From assembly GCA_012031335.1 (NCBI GenBank), contig JAAUTT010000065.1, positions 1-11,337 on the forward strand: a stretch of 11,337 bases of DNA, in the 5' to 3' direction. Within the stretch, counting starts at the first letter, position 1, and each line of letters begins with the position of its first letter. Under the pieces are notes generated by a model. It was not told the origin of the DNA and ran no database searches. It saw only the letters and a list, made by a program, of their open reading frames with translations. This DNA comes from Bacteroidales bacterium. GTDB lineage: Bacteria; Bacteroidota; Bacteroidia; Bacteroidales; JAAUTT01. A program made the position numbers and the translations under genes. Below, piece after piece: positions 1-9,238 of this stretch.

Positions 1-83
1 AGGAAAAGGCAAAGTACATGCCTATACCCAGGGAGCAAATTGATTTACAGCCCGATGTGTTAAAGCAGAATCCAGGGTATTAA
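1..83 (+). CDS. SusD/RagB-family outer-membrane lipoprotein, C-terminal end only
   Basis: This is the last 26 codons of a gene that begins left of the window, read in the frame starting at base 3 and ending with TAA at 81-83. The visible tail contains YMPIPREQIDLQP and ends in LKQNPGY. That ending is the highly characteristic C-terminus of SusD/RagB proteins. These are surface lipoproteins that cap a SusC-type TonB-dependent transporter and bind glycans or other nutrients before import across the outer membrane. A susC partner would be expected just upstream, outside the window. The substrate cannot be inferred from this fragment. The family call rests on the short tail alone, but the motif is distinctive, and the family is essentially confined to Bacteroidetes, which supports the taxonomic reading. 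Confidence 0.85.
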   Translation, partial: EKAKYMPIPREQIDLQPDVLKQNPGY

Positions 84-99
84 TCAATCCTTTCAAATG

Positions 100-133
100 T
101 TGAGACCTATTTTCAAAATTGAAGAGGTCTTGA
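100..133 (+). terminator. Possible terminator hairpin after the susD-like gene
   Basis: An inverted repeat pairs TTGAGACCT (100-108) with AGGTCTTGA (125-133). This gives nine pairs, two of them G-U, around a 16-base AT-rich loop that itself contains the small palindrome ATTTTCAAAAT. It lies 17 bases after the susD stop. The following stretch is only moderately T-rich, so intrinsic termination is uncertain. The repeat also overlaps the proposed ddl promoter. Confidence 0.35.
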
Positions 134-149
134 TTCATCTATAATTTTG
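119..149 (+). promoter_or_regulatory. Bacteroidetes-type promoter for ddl
   Basis: TTG at 119-121 is followed by exactly 20 bases and then TAATTTTG at 142-149. This fits the Bacteroidetes sigma-ABfr consensus, a TTG around -33 and TAnnTTTG around -7. Transcription would start about 155, leaving an untranslated leader of roughly 80 bases before the ddl start at 240. It is the only site in the window where I see both elements at the right spacing. Confidence 0.5.
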
Positions 150-239
150 ATCTGGGTTTTTCATCATTCGTTTTCTTCAATTTATTATCTTCATGCCCTG
201 TTTTTAAAGAACAATTTAACCCAGTTCATACATATTATG

Positions 240-1215
240 ATGAAAAATATAGCCATTATTGCCGGCGGTGATTCCGGGGAATATGAGGTCTCCATAAAAA
301 GTGGCAATCAGTTGTTTTCACAGATTGATAAAAGTAAATATAATGCAGTGTTAATACACCTGAAGGGAACAAAATGGACTGCTAAAATTGATGAAAATGA
401 GATTGATGTAGACAAGAACGACTTCTCCGTTACTTCCAACGGTAACAAAATAACTTTCGATTGCGCTTTGGTCGGGATACATGGCACACCGGGTGAAGAC
501 GGGAAGCTTCAGTCGTATTTTGAACTTTTAAAAATTCCTTATACCACCTGCGGGGTAATGACCTCAGCATTGACTTTTAACAAATTCGCCACCAAACATT
601 ATCTTGCACCCTATGGCGTTCATATGGCTAAAGGAATTATTTTCATAAAATGATGAAATAAATCCTGCAGAAGTTGTCAGAACTTTGGGCTTGCCATGTT
701 TTATAAAACCTAATAATGGCGGATCGAGTTGCGGCGTATCAAAAATTTCTATTGCCGAAGAAATTGCACCTGCTATCAAAAATGCGCTGGAACACGACTC
801 GGAAATAATTGTAGAAGAGTACATTAAAGGAACTGAAATTACCTGTGGCGTTATTAAGTCGCTAGGAAAATTACAGGTATTACCCATTGCTGAAATTGTT
901 AGTAAGAAGGAGTTTTTTGATTACGAGGCCAAATATACCAGCGGTTTAGCCGATGAAATAATACCAGCCCGAATTCCTGCTCATATTTGGGAAGATTGTG
1001 AAAAAACATCGGCAATGATTTACGAAAAGCTTTTTTGCAAAGGTGTAGTTCGAATTGATTATATTATAAAGGAAGATAAACTTTACTTTCTCGAAGTAAA
1101 TACTGTTCCGGGTATGACCGAAGCCAGTATCATCCCGCGTATGATTAAGGCCAAAAATATTTCAATGACAGAAGCTATCACGATGCTTATAGAAGACGCT
1201 CTTGCCAGAGCCTGA
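240..1215 (+). CDS. ddl: D-alanine--D-alanine ligase, split by one frameshift
   Basis: Ddl is a cytoplasmic ATP-grasp enzyme that joins two D-alanines, using ATP, to supply the D-Ala-D-Ala end of the peptidoglycan precursor. The first part shows the N-terminal substrate region GGDSGEYEVSIKSG, the HGTPGEDGKLQ motif and CGVMTSALTFNKFATK. The second part shows the ATP-grasp segments KPNNGGSSCGVSK and EEYIKGTEITCG, then GVVRIDYI and the metal and D-Ala site EVNTVPGMTEASIIP. The reading frame is lost near 647-651. Removing one A from the AAAA run at 647-650 restores ...IIFINDEINPAEVV... and a protein of about 324 residues, normal for the family; a two-base loss nearby is equally possible. ATG at 237 and 240 are both possible starts; I chose 240 (MKNIAIIAGG). 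An enzyme normally essential is unlikely to be truly broken. The MscS gene follows after 56 bases. Confidence 0.93.
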
Positions 1216-1271
1216 CTTTAATTAATTTCGAATTTGAATTTCTTTTTATTTTCGCGGAAATTTTATATAGT

Positions 1272-2476
1272 ATGGAGCATTATCTTAAGATCATTGATTA
1301 TCTGAGAAATATTTTAATCAGCTGGGGAGTTTCACCCTATTTTGCCAATATTTTTAAAGTATCCATTGTTATTGTTGCTATTCTGGTTTTAGCCTGGATC
1401 GCTAACTTTATAGCCAAACGGATTATTCTGACCGTTCTTCATACTTTGGTCAAGAAAAGTAAAACCGATTGGGACGATATCATTTACGAAAGAAGAGTTT
1501 TTAACCGCCTTTCTTTAATTGCGCCAGCTGCAGTTATTTATTATTCTGTATCGCTTCCTTTAGCCGGTTATCCTGGGTTTATGGGACTTGTACAGACATT
1601 ATGTCTGGTTTACATGGTGATTGTATCCCTTATGGTACTCCTTTCGTTTGTGGATGCATTGCACGAAATATACCTGACCTTACCTGTTTCGAGGGAGAGA
1701 ACTATTAAAGGTTACCTGCAGGTAATAAAAATTCTACTTTATATCATTGTTACAATAATTATAATTTCCATTATATCTGGGGTTGCGGCTTCAAAATTGT
1801 TTTACAGGTCTGGGAGCTATGGCCGCCGTATTGATGTTCGTTTTCAAGGATACCATACTTGGTCTTGTAGCCAGTATACAATTGTCGGCAAATGATATGC
1901 TTAAGCCTGGCGACTGGATTGAAATGCCAGCTAAGAAAGCCGATGGAACAGTAATCGATATATCCCTCACAACAGTTAAAGTCCAGAACTGGGATAAAAC
2001 AATTGTTACAATCCCAACCTATACTTTGGTTTCAGAATCTTTTACCAATTGGCGGGGCATGGAACAATCGGAAGGACGCAGAATTAAAAAAGTGTTTAAT
2101 ATCGATGTAAATACTGTTAAGTTTTGTACCCCCGATATGATAGAGCGCTTTGAAAAAATGCCTTTGCTGGATAGCTTTCTTGATGCGTACAAAAAAAGAG
2201 AAGTTTACCAACCTCACCATTTTCAGGTATTACATTGAAGAGTATTTACACCGGTTTCCTTTTACCAATATCGATATGACTATATTTGCAACTATCACTA
2301 ATGCTGATACCGGTAATGGAATATCCATACAATATGTGGCATTTTTAAAGGAAAAGGCCGGCAAACCATTTGAAAAACACCAATCGGTTATATTTGAACA
2401 TTTTCTGGCAATAATGAAAGATTTCGATCTGAATGTATTTCAGGCCCCCACCGGAAGAGATTTGAGGCTTCGATAA
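1272..2476 (+). CDS. Mechanosensitive ion channel, MscS family (YbdG-like), two frameshifts
   Basis: This is an inner-membrane channel that opens under membrane tension to relieve osmotic downshock. Several hydrophobic segments (about residues 26-50, 79-97, 103-125 and 147-168) precede the pore-lining helix and beta domain, read as [20 protein letters not shown], then [16 protein letters not shown] and [18 protein letters not shown]. The C-terminal part carries [10 protein letters not shown] and [13 protein letters not shown]. The length, LSANDM..GDWIEMP and the NWRGM stretch resemble the YbdG branch rather than short MscS. Two single-base shifts break it. An extra T in the run 1800-1803, once removed, gives SKLFTGLGAM. 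An extra A in the run 2191-2197, once removed, gives [14 protein letters not shown]. The repaired protein is 400 residues. It may be co-transcribed with ddl; no separate promoter is clear. Confidence 0.9.
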
Positions 2477-2566
2477 GCATTGTATCTAAAGGCTATTTTA
2501 AATTATGCTTAAAATTTTTAATTTTGAGCCATCATTTTATTTAAAAATGTAACACTATTTGGACAT

Positions 2567-3025
2567 ATGGAAAATTTTCAGATTGATAGCCTTGATAGAA
2601 AAATTCTTTCGATAATAAAAAAAAATGCAAGGACTCCTTTTCTTGAAGTAGGCCGGGAATGCGGTGTGTCTGGTGCTGCGGTTCACCAGAGAGTGCAGCG
2701 TTTAATCCGAATTGGTGTTATATCAGGAGCAGAATTTATCCTCGATCCTATAAAAGTGGGTTTTCAAACATGTGCTTATATTGGTATTTTCCTGGAAAAA
2801 GCGAGTTTATATAACGAAGTATCCAAGCAATTGGAGCAGATCCATGAAATTACCGAATGTCATTATACTACCGGTAATTATTCCATTTTTATTAAAATAT
2901 ATGCCCGTAACAACGAGCATTTAAAAGAAATACTCACCGAAAAACTGCAGGCCATTCAAGGCATTTCACGTACCGAAACATTTATATCGCTCGAAGAGAG
3001 TATTAAACGACAGATACCAGTTTAG
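2567..3025 (+). CDS. Lrp/AsnC-family transcriptional regulator
   Basis: This is an intact 152-residue protein, the usual length for the Lrp/AsnC family of DNA-binding regulators. These form dimers to octamers and respond to amino acids or related small molecules. The N-terminal helix-turn-helix starts with IDSLDRKILSIIKKNART (about residues 6-23). Its recognition region is VGRECGVSGAAVHQRVQRL (about 28-46), followed by the linker IGVISGAEFILDP. Residues about 65-150 form the RAM effector and oligomerisation domain, with ECHYTTGNYSIFIKIYARN in its centre. It stands alone, about 90 bases after the channel gene and 200 bases before ccsBA. The regulon is unknown; family members often regulate themselves and a neighbour. 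No target operator is visible. It is one of the few genes here without a frameshift. Confidence 0.92.
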   Translation: MENFQIDSLDRKILSIIKKNARTPFLEVGRECGVSGAAVHQRVQRLIRIGVISGAEFILDPIKVGFQTCAYIGIFLEKASLYNEVSKQLEQIHEITECHYTTGNYSIFIKIYARNNEHLKEILTEKLQAIQGISRTETFISLEESIKRQIPV

Positions 3026-3224
3026 TCTTACCGCACTTTAAATCTGCTTTGAATTAGGAAAATTTCATTTTTTTATCAGGATTATCAATATTCATTCCTG
3101 GTATTTTAACGTGGTATCTTAAAATTTCGCATCTTTCGTTTTTAAACAATTATAATCGGTATGATGTTATAAATTCCGGTTTAACTTTTAAGACTCACCC
3201 CGGTAATTAGGGGCATATCTACTT
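3026..3224. other. Intergenic region between the Lrp-type gene and ccsBA
   Basis: This is 199 AT-rich bases, the longest gene-free stretch of the window. I see no RNA gene, no strong hairpin and no good two-element promoter. It should hold the ccsBA operon promoter and could hold a site for the adjacent Lrp-type regulator, but neither can be pointed to. A small CCCC/GGGG hairpin (3198-3213) lies just before the ccsBA start. Confidence 0.6.
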
Positions 3225-6200
3225 ATGAATACAATTAAGAAGGTTCTGTTCTCCCTACAAACTACACTTATCTATCTCCTGATATTTATTGTAGCGATTG
3301 CTATTGCAACTTTTATTGAAAACGATTATGGTGCCGACACTGCTAAAGCGCTTGTATATAATGCATGGTGGTTCGAACTGCTCTTAACACTTATTTGTGT
3401 TAACTTTATCGGTAATATGCTTATAGGTAGGTTGTGGAGGAAGGAAAAATTCCGACACTTATCTTTCACCTGGCCTTTGTTTTAATTCTTATTGGAGCAG
3501 CTATTACCCGTTATTTGGGCGAAGAGGGTATGATGCACATCCGCGAAGGGCAGACTCAAAACTATATTTCTACCTCCGATTACTATCTGAAGGTGAAAGT
3601 AACAGCAGGTAGTGATAATAAATATTGGAGCAAAAAGTTATTACTTTCTTCCGCAGGTAAAAATAATTTGAATGAGAAGATTTTTGTGGGAGAAAAAAGA
3701 AATTACGGTAGATCTTATTTCCTTTTTACCTGATGCATTCCAACGCTACAACCTTCTGATGATGGCGTAGCTACTGTTTCTCTCGTTATTGCCGGAGCAA
3801 ACGGTCGCGAGGAACATCACCTTACCAGCGGTCAGCGTCTTAATAAAAACGGTTTATTGATTGCCTTTGGAGACACTTCTGATGAAGTCGATTTAAAAAT
3901 ATTGCAATCCGGCGATTCACTTATTTTACTTCCAAAATTTAAAGTGGATATAGTGAGCATGGCTACACAGGGAGTGCAGAGTACCATCGATTCGGGAAAA
4001 GCTGCAAGGTTTAATCCTATGACATTATACCGGGCAGGTAGTATAACTATGGTAATGAAACAGTACTTCCCAAAAGCTATTCAGGCTGCCATGCCCAACG
4101 ATGAAATCATTAAAGATCAAAATACTCCTGATGCATTTACTGTGTTTGTAAAATCAGGAAAAGAAAATAAAACCTTAACACTGTGGGGCGGTAAAGGATT
4201 CGATGGACAGGAACAGTCTATTAAACTGAATGGCATGGATGTTAAATTCAGTTTTGGCTCGTTATGGAAGGAACTTCCGTTTAGTCTAAAACTGGACAGG
4301 TTCATCCTTGAAAGATATCCCGGTTCAAATTCACCAGCTTCTTTTCAGAGTAACATTACACTTATTGATAATGACAAAAAATATTTCAGACAAGATAGTA
4401 TTTACATGAATAATGTACTTCAGTATCATGGATACCGGTTCTATCAGTCTTCGTATGATGAAGATGAAAAAGGAACCTATTTGTCGGTAAATGATGATAT
4501 GCCAGGAACTATTGTGTCTTATCTCGGATATTTATTGCTTGCCATTGGTTTTGCTGCTAATTTGCTTAATCCGAAAAGCCGGTTTCGCTGGTTATTGCAA
4601 CAAACATCTCAGGTAAAATCTGCTGTTCCGGTATTATTGATTTTTGCTTTTCAGCTCCGGAAATCTAATGGCAGCAACATCCGATTCCTTAACAGTTGAT
4701 AGCGAGACTGCACGGGAATTCGGGAAAATGCTTGTACAAGACCGAAAGGGTAGGATAGAGCCTGTTTCCACATTGTCTTCCGAACTTATCAGAAAGATTA
4801 CGCGTGATAATAATTTTAAAGGCTTATCGCCCGATCAGGTATTACTTGGAATGAATGTTTACCCTGAGAGTTGGAAAACGGTTCCGATGATAAAAATTTC
4901 ACATCCCGGAATTCAGGATTTTTTTCGTACAAAAGAGAAACATGTATCTTTTTACGACTGCTTCGACAAAGAAGGGCACTATCGGTTGGCTGATCTTGTT
5001 AGTGAGGCTTATAAGAAAAAACCATCGGAAAGGAATAAGTTCGATACTGAAATTATCCGCACGGACGAAAGGGTGAATATAGTTTATATGATATATACAC
5101 ATCAATACTTTAACATTTTCCCCAAATCAAACGATCCTAACCATACCTGGTACGCTCCAATGGAAGTTGCCGGAAATTTCGCAGGAATGGATTCGCTGTT
5201 TGCTTCCAATATTCTCCATTTATATTTTGAGGCTGTAAGCAAGTTCCCTGATGAAAAGGCAAAGAAGGATGCTGATTCATTTCTCGAATCGATACATACC
5301 TACCAGGAAAAGTATGGATCGGAAGTAATGCCAGGAGCTACCAGGTTAAAAATTGAAACCATAAATAACCGGCTCGATATTTTTAACCGATTAATGAAAT
5401 ATTACAGTTTATTCGGTGGATTATTACTTATCATTCAATTTGTTTCTCTGTTTAGTAAAAAATTTAAACCTCTGTTAATCGAGAAGCTGTTGATATATCT
5501 TTTACTAGCCAGTTTTATATTGAATACAGCCGGACTGATTTTAAGGTGGTACCTTTCGGGTCATGCTCCCTGGAGTAATGGATTCGAATCTTTAACATAT
5601 ATTGCCTGGGCTACAGTGTTGGCGGGTATATTGTTTATGAAGAGGTCGCGAATTGCACTTTCGTCCACATCTTTACTGGCAGCCGTAATTCTTTCGGTAG
5701 CGCATCTGAGTTGGATGGATCCTGAAATTACCAATGTGGTTCCTGTGTTAAATTCTTACTGGCTCTCCATCCATGTATCCGTTATTTCAGCAAGTTATGG
5801 GTTCTTTGCACTTGGTGCTTTACTTGGATTTCTGAATCTTTTACTTATGTTTTTCCGAAATGAGAAAAACAGGGAAGCGCTTGGAGCTACTATTCAGCAA
5901 TTGAGTCATATCATTGAAATGACATTGATACTGGGTTTATTTCTGTTAAGTATCGGGACCTTTCTCGGAGGGATATGGGCTAATGAATCATGGGGACGAT
6001 ACTGGGGATGGGATCCAAAAGAAACATGGGCGCTGGTTACCTTGCTTGTTTATGCATTTGTTGCTCATATGCGTTTTGTTCCTGCACTCAAAAGTATGTT
6101 TATTTTTAATTTTGCTGCGTTAATAAGCTTTTCTTCAGTGATTATGACTTATTTTGGTGTTAATTTCTATCTGAGTGGCCTTCATTCCTATGGTAAAGGA

Positions 6201-6329
6201 GATCCTGTTCCAATTCCTTCGTGGATTTATTATACGCTGTTTGTATTGCTTGCAGTCTCATTGTTGGCGTATTTAAATGAACAGAAAATGAAGAAAGCAG
6301 CTTCTCCTCCTGATAAACCACTCCAATAA
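3225..6329 (+). CDS. ccsBA: CcsBA: fused ResB-CcsA cytochrome c heme lyase/exporter, four frameshifts
   Basis: This is the system II cytochrome c synthase of the inner membrane. It carries heme to the outside and attaches it to CXXCH sites of apocytochromes. The N-terminal half is ResB/CcsB-like: an opening TM segment, then IFHLAFVLILIGAAITRY, whose His is a candidate membrane heme ligand, then a large external domain. The C-terminal half is CcsA-like, with the WWD motif WGRYWGWDPKETWALV (about 5989-6036) and flanking candidate heme-ligand histidines in SIHVSV (about 5770) and GLHSYGKGDPVP (about 6178). Four shifts break it: one A missing at 3445-3449, one A extra at 3693-3698, one C missing at 3752-3753 and one T extra at 4641-4645. 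They cancel, so the span repairs exactly to 1034 residues, a size typical of Bacteroidetes fusions. The last repair joins the halves as VPVLLILLFSSGNLMAATSD. cyoE follows after 6 bases. Confidence 0.92.
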
Positions 6330-6335
6330 TTGTTT

Positions 6336-7197
6336 ATGAACCGCTTTAAAACTTTTCTGGAACTTGTTAAAATAAAGATCACATTTGCGGTGATGTTTAC
6401 CACCATTGCCGGGTATGTTCTTTATGAAAAGGGATTTTCTTTTCATATGTCTTCTTTCTGTTTTGGGTATTTTGCTTTTGGCATGCGCATCGGCTGCACT
6501 CAATCATATTCAGGAAATAAAGTACGATGCAATGATGGAACGGACACGCAACCGGCCAATTCCTTCGGGAAAAGTGACAAAATTGCAGGCTTGGGTCGTA
6601 GTTATAATACTTGCTGTTGCTGGTACCTGGCTGATATATCTGGGTTCCGGTTTATCAGGAGCTTTATTGGGATTGTCAGCCATGTTCTGGTATAATGTTA
6701 TTTATACTTACCTTAAAAGATATTCAGCTTATGCTGTTATTCCTGGTTCGGTTATCGGATCAATACCACCTCTGGTAGGGTGGGTAGCTGCCGGAGGTTC
6801 TCTTTCAAACCCTCATGCTATTCTCATTGCTATATTCTTTTTTATCTGGCAAGTTCCTCATTTCTGGCTTTTAGCAATGAAATATGGTCCGCAATACGAA
6901 GTGGCGGGTTTTCCCGTTATTACAAAAGTATATACCCGGAGGCTAATTTATGCATTCACTTTTATCTGGATATTGGCAACAGCAATTATTGCATTTATGT
7001 TACCTTACTTTGGTGTATTAAATTCATATATTGCTGCTTTTGGAATTTTAGTTTCCAGCGTTTGGCTGGTGTTTCAGTTTAGTAAACTTTATACAAAACA
7101 CGAAACAGAATTTAATCCCCGCAGATATTTTATGCGTTTAAACCTCTACATTTTATTTGTTGTTGTTTTAATGGTAACCGACCAATGGTTGGTTTAA
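6336..7197 (+). CDS. ctaB/cyoE: Protoheme IX farnesyltransferase (heme O synthase), one frameshift
   Basis: This is a UbiA-superfamily inner-membrane prenyltransferase that adds a farnesyl group to heme b to make heme O, a cofactor, or precursor of heme A, for heme-copper oxidases. The first Asp-rich motif reads NHIQEIKYDAMMERTRNRPI, nearly identical in pattern to CyoE/CtaB. Later come GSVIGSIPPLVGWVA, WQVPHFWLLAMKY and the AGFPVI segment, with many hydrophobic helices. ATG at 6336 gives MNRFKTFLELVKIKITFAVM, and the frame changes between about 6440 and 6460. Removing one T from the run at 6455-6457 gives ...HMSSSVLGILLLACASAALN... and 286 residues, normal for the family. Exact placement of the shift is uncertain because the region is T-rich. 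The gene lies 6 bases after ccsBA and 10 before the dedA-like gene, which implies one transcript. Confidence 0.92.
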
Positions 7198-7207
7198 ATT
7201 TATACAA

Positions 7208-7855
7208 ATGGAAGCCTTGATCCTTGGTGCATTTGATTTCTTTTCAAATACCGATGCTCTTATTCAATACGGAGGCCTGGGTTTTGTGCTTCTTTTTATC
7301 TATCTCGAGACAGCTTTTTTTATTGGTATGGTTTTGCCCGGTGGTGATTATTTCATTTTCACATCCGGTCTTTTGTGTGGTACTCAGTTTATTGATTTTC
7401 CCCTCCCGTTTGTTATTTTACTATCCATATTAGCAGCTGTGACAGGAGATTATACCGGATATATTCAGGGGAAAGCACTGGGGAAGAGATTATATCAAAA
7501 ACCTGATAGCTGGATTTTCAAAAAATCGTATCTCACCCGCAGCGAAGCTTTTTACAGAAAATATGGATCTTGGGCATTTATAATTGGCAGGTTCTTTCCT
7601 GTTGTTCGTACCATATTACCTGTTTTAGCCGGTGCCGTATACCTTGAACGTAAGAAATTCGTTATTTCAATAACTCTGGGTGGAGTAATCTGGATTACTA
7701 CACTAATGTCTTTGGGTTATATACTTGGACATAAGTATCCTCAATTGCTAAATTATTCTCACTATATATTGATAGGTGTTGTCTTCTTTGCCTCTGTACC
7801 TGTGGTATGGCAGGCTATTTCTATACTTCGTAAAAAACGTCAACACATAAAATGA
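7208..7855 (+). CDS. DedA/SNARE-associated family membrane protein
   Basis: This is an intact 215-residue polytopic membrane protein of the DedA family. Members are proton-motive-force-dependent; some flip undecaprenyl phosphate or phospholipids across the membrane and affect envelope stress and drug tolerance. The diagnostic residues are present: Glu34 and Asp47 in ETAFFIGMVLPGGDY, and the re-entrant segment GRFFPVVRTILPVLAGA with Arg128 and Arg134. These correspond to the essential acidic and basic residues of E. coli YqjA/YghB. Hydrophobic stretches lie around 22-41, 62-80, 121-143, 150-173 and 185-205, and the tail is basic (LRKKRQHIK). ATG at 7208 follows cyoE by 10 bases, so it is probably the last gene of the ccsBA operon. 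The substrate is not determinable here. Its stop is 2 bases from the end of the opposing Nudix gene. Confidence 0.93.
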   Translation: MEALILGAFDFFSNTDALIQYGGLGFVLLFIYLETAFFIGMVLPGGDYFIFTSGLLCGTQFIDFPLPFVILLSILAAVTGDYTGYIQGKALGKRLYQKPDSWIFKKSYLTRSEAFYRKYGSWAFIIGRFFPVVRTILPVLAGAVYLERKKFVISITLGGVIWITTLMSLGYILGHKYPQLLNYSHYILIGVVFFASVPVVWQAISILRKKRQHIK

Positions 7856-7857
7856 GC

Positions 7858-8315
7858 TTAGATATTTAATTTGGATTTAATGTTTTTGACAGCCCTAACC
7901 AGTATTTTTTCATGGTCGAATGCAAGAGCAGGCAAATCATTTACCGGAAACCACTTTATATTAGCAGCATCATCTCCGGCAACAGGATTGTAATTGTCCA
8001 TATTTATTATTCCGGTGAAAGCTACTGAAATAGTTCTGCCTCTGGGGTCTCTGTCCGGTTCACTGAAAGTATAGAATTGATTCATGTCAATGTTCTCAAG
8101 TCCGGTTTCTTCTTGTAATTCTCTGGCTGCGCAGGCTTCAAGGGTTTCGTTTTCTTCTACGAATCCTCCCGGAAAAGCCCACATACCTTTAAACGGTTCA
8201 TTTCCTCTTTCAATAAGTAAAACATAGAGCATGTTATCTTTCTTGGAAACAGTATACTATCGGCTGTAACTCCGGGTCTTGGATAGTCGTAACTATATTT
8301 TTCTTTTTCGCGCAT
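7858..8315 (-). CDS. Nudix hydrolase, one frameshift near the N-terminus
   Basis: This is a small cytoplasmic pyrophosphohydrolase. The Nudix box is complete, starting GGFVEENETLEACAARELQ and continuing EETGL, with the catalytic Glu residues in place. The box is followed by FYTFSEPDRDPRGRTISVAF, a pattern common in ADP-ribose and sugar-nucleotide pyrophosphatases, but the substrate cannot be fixed. Taken alone, the frame starts at an internal Met (8232) and lacks the first beta strand. Upstream on the minus strand, ATG at 8315-8313 begins MREKEKYSYDYPRPGVTADS, the usual N-terminus of this group, in another frame. Adding one base to the TTT run at 8239-8241 (AAA on the coding strand) gives ILFPRKDNMLYVLLIERG and a normal 152-residue protein. 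The gene converges on dedA with a 2-base gap and diverges from the racemase gene. Confidence 0.9.
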
Positions 8316-8470
8316 AATTCAACTTTTCAATTAAAACAAACACAGTAAGAAAATGACTTGTAAAATCATTTATAATCCATAGAATAACTAAAGATAATAT
8401 ATGAAAGAGAAATCAATAAACATATTGAACAGATATACGTATTTTTGTAAAAACTTAAAATAGCAGATAA
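8316..8470. promoter_or_regulatory. Divergent intergenic region between the Nudix and racemase genes
   Basis: These 155 AT-rich bases separate two genes read outward, so promoters for both must lie here. TATTTTTG at 8440-8447 matches the Bacteroidetes -7 element TAnnTTTG, 23 bases before the racemase ATG, but no TTG lies at the proper upstream distance. An AAATGA/TCATTT inverted repeat (8351-8371) is short and may be chance. Confidence 0.35.
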
Positions 8471-9172
8471 ATGCAAAAGATTGGATTAATTGGAGGGTTG
8501 GGTCCCGAATCAACTGTTGATTATTATAACCGTATTATAAACGCTTTTAAAGGTGAATCAGTCAGTCTGGACTATCCCGAAATTATTATATACAGTGTGC
8601 GCATGGCCGAATTCCTGAAATTAATGGAGCAAAAGGAATATGACAAAGTAGTGGAATGGATGAAAGAAAGAATCTTGCATCTTAAGAATGCCGGTGCTCA
8701 GTTCGCTGCCATCACAGCCAACACTCCGCATGTTGTTTTCAACCGGCTGAAAGATGTTTCTCCACTTCCTCTTATCAGCATTGTCGAAACGTGCTGTAAA
8801 CAAGCTAAAAAACAAGGCCTGAAGAAACTTGGATTATTTGGTACAAGGTTTACCATGGACGAGCATTTTTATCAGGATGTTTTTATAAAAGAGGGCCTTG
8901 AAGTTTTTGTTCCCGAAGAAAAGGATAAAACTATCATCCACGAAAAACTGTTTTCCGAAATTGAACTTGGTATTTTTAAGGAAGAAACTAAATTGCTTCT
9001 TATGAGTATCGTGGAACGCTTGATGGATAAGCATAAAATCGATTCTCTGATACTGGGGTGCACCGAATTCCCGCTTATCCTTACCGAACCTTCTTATATG
9101 GGAATACCCTTCCTGAATACAACCCAGATTCACGTAGATACAATTGTGGACAGGTGTCTTCAGGATGTTTAG
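8471..9172 (+). CDS. Aspartate/glutamate racemase-family protein (one catalytic Cys replaced)
   Basis: This is an intact 233-residue member of the cofactor-independent Asp/Glu racemase family, which interconverts L- and D-amino acids with a pair of acid/base residues in two similar lobes. The N-terminus IGLIGGLGPESTVDYYNRI and GLFGTRFTM are typical. The second active-site Cys is present in LILGCTEFPLIL (Cys197). At the first site the sequence is ITANTPH, so Ala83 sits where classic members have Cys, and where E. coli YgeA, as I recall it, has Thr83. AANTPH-like variants seem to exist in the family, so this need not be an error, but two-base racemisation is doubtful. It could act on one stereoisomer, on another substrate, or as a lyase. 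The D-Glu supply for peptidoglycan usually comes from MurI, which this does not closely resemble. trmD follows after 66 bases. Confidence 0.88.
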   Translation: MQKIGLIGGLGPESTVDYYNRIINAFKGESVSLDYPEIIIYSVRMAEFLKLMEQKEYDKVVEWMKERILHLKNAGAQFAAITANTPHVVFNRLKDVSPLPLISIVETCCKQAKKQGLKKLGLFGTRFTMDEHFYQDVFIKEGLEVFVPEEKDKTIIHEKLFSEIELGIFKEETKLLLMSIVERLMDKHKIDSLILGCTEFPLILTEPSYMGIPFLNTTQIHVDTIVDRCLQDV

Positions 9173-9238
9173 TATTTTCGGTTATAACTCCGGAAATTTC
9201 TTTTAACCGAATCCCTTACTTTGATCAAATTTTAATTG

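Noticed and set aside
2519..2526. TAATTTTG as a promoter -7 element for the Lrp-type gene
   Set aside because: It matches TAnnTTTG, but no TTG is found about 20 bases upstream, and such octamers are frequent in AT-rich intergenic DNA.
3198..3213. CCCC/GGGG hairpin before ccsBA as a regulatory element
   Set aside because: The stem is only four pairs and has no further extension; it is too weak to claim as a feature.
8351..8371. AAATGA/TCATTT inverted repeat as an operator
   Set aside because: Six-base arms in AT-rich sequence are expected by chance, and there is no second copy in the window.
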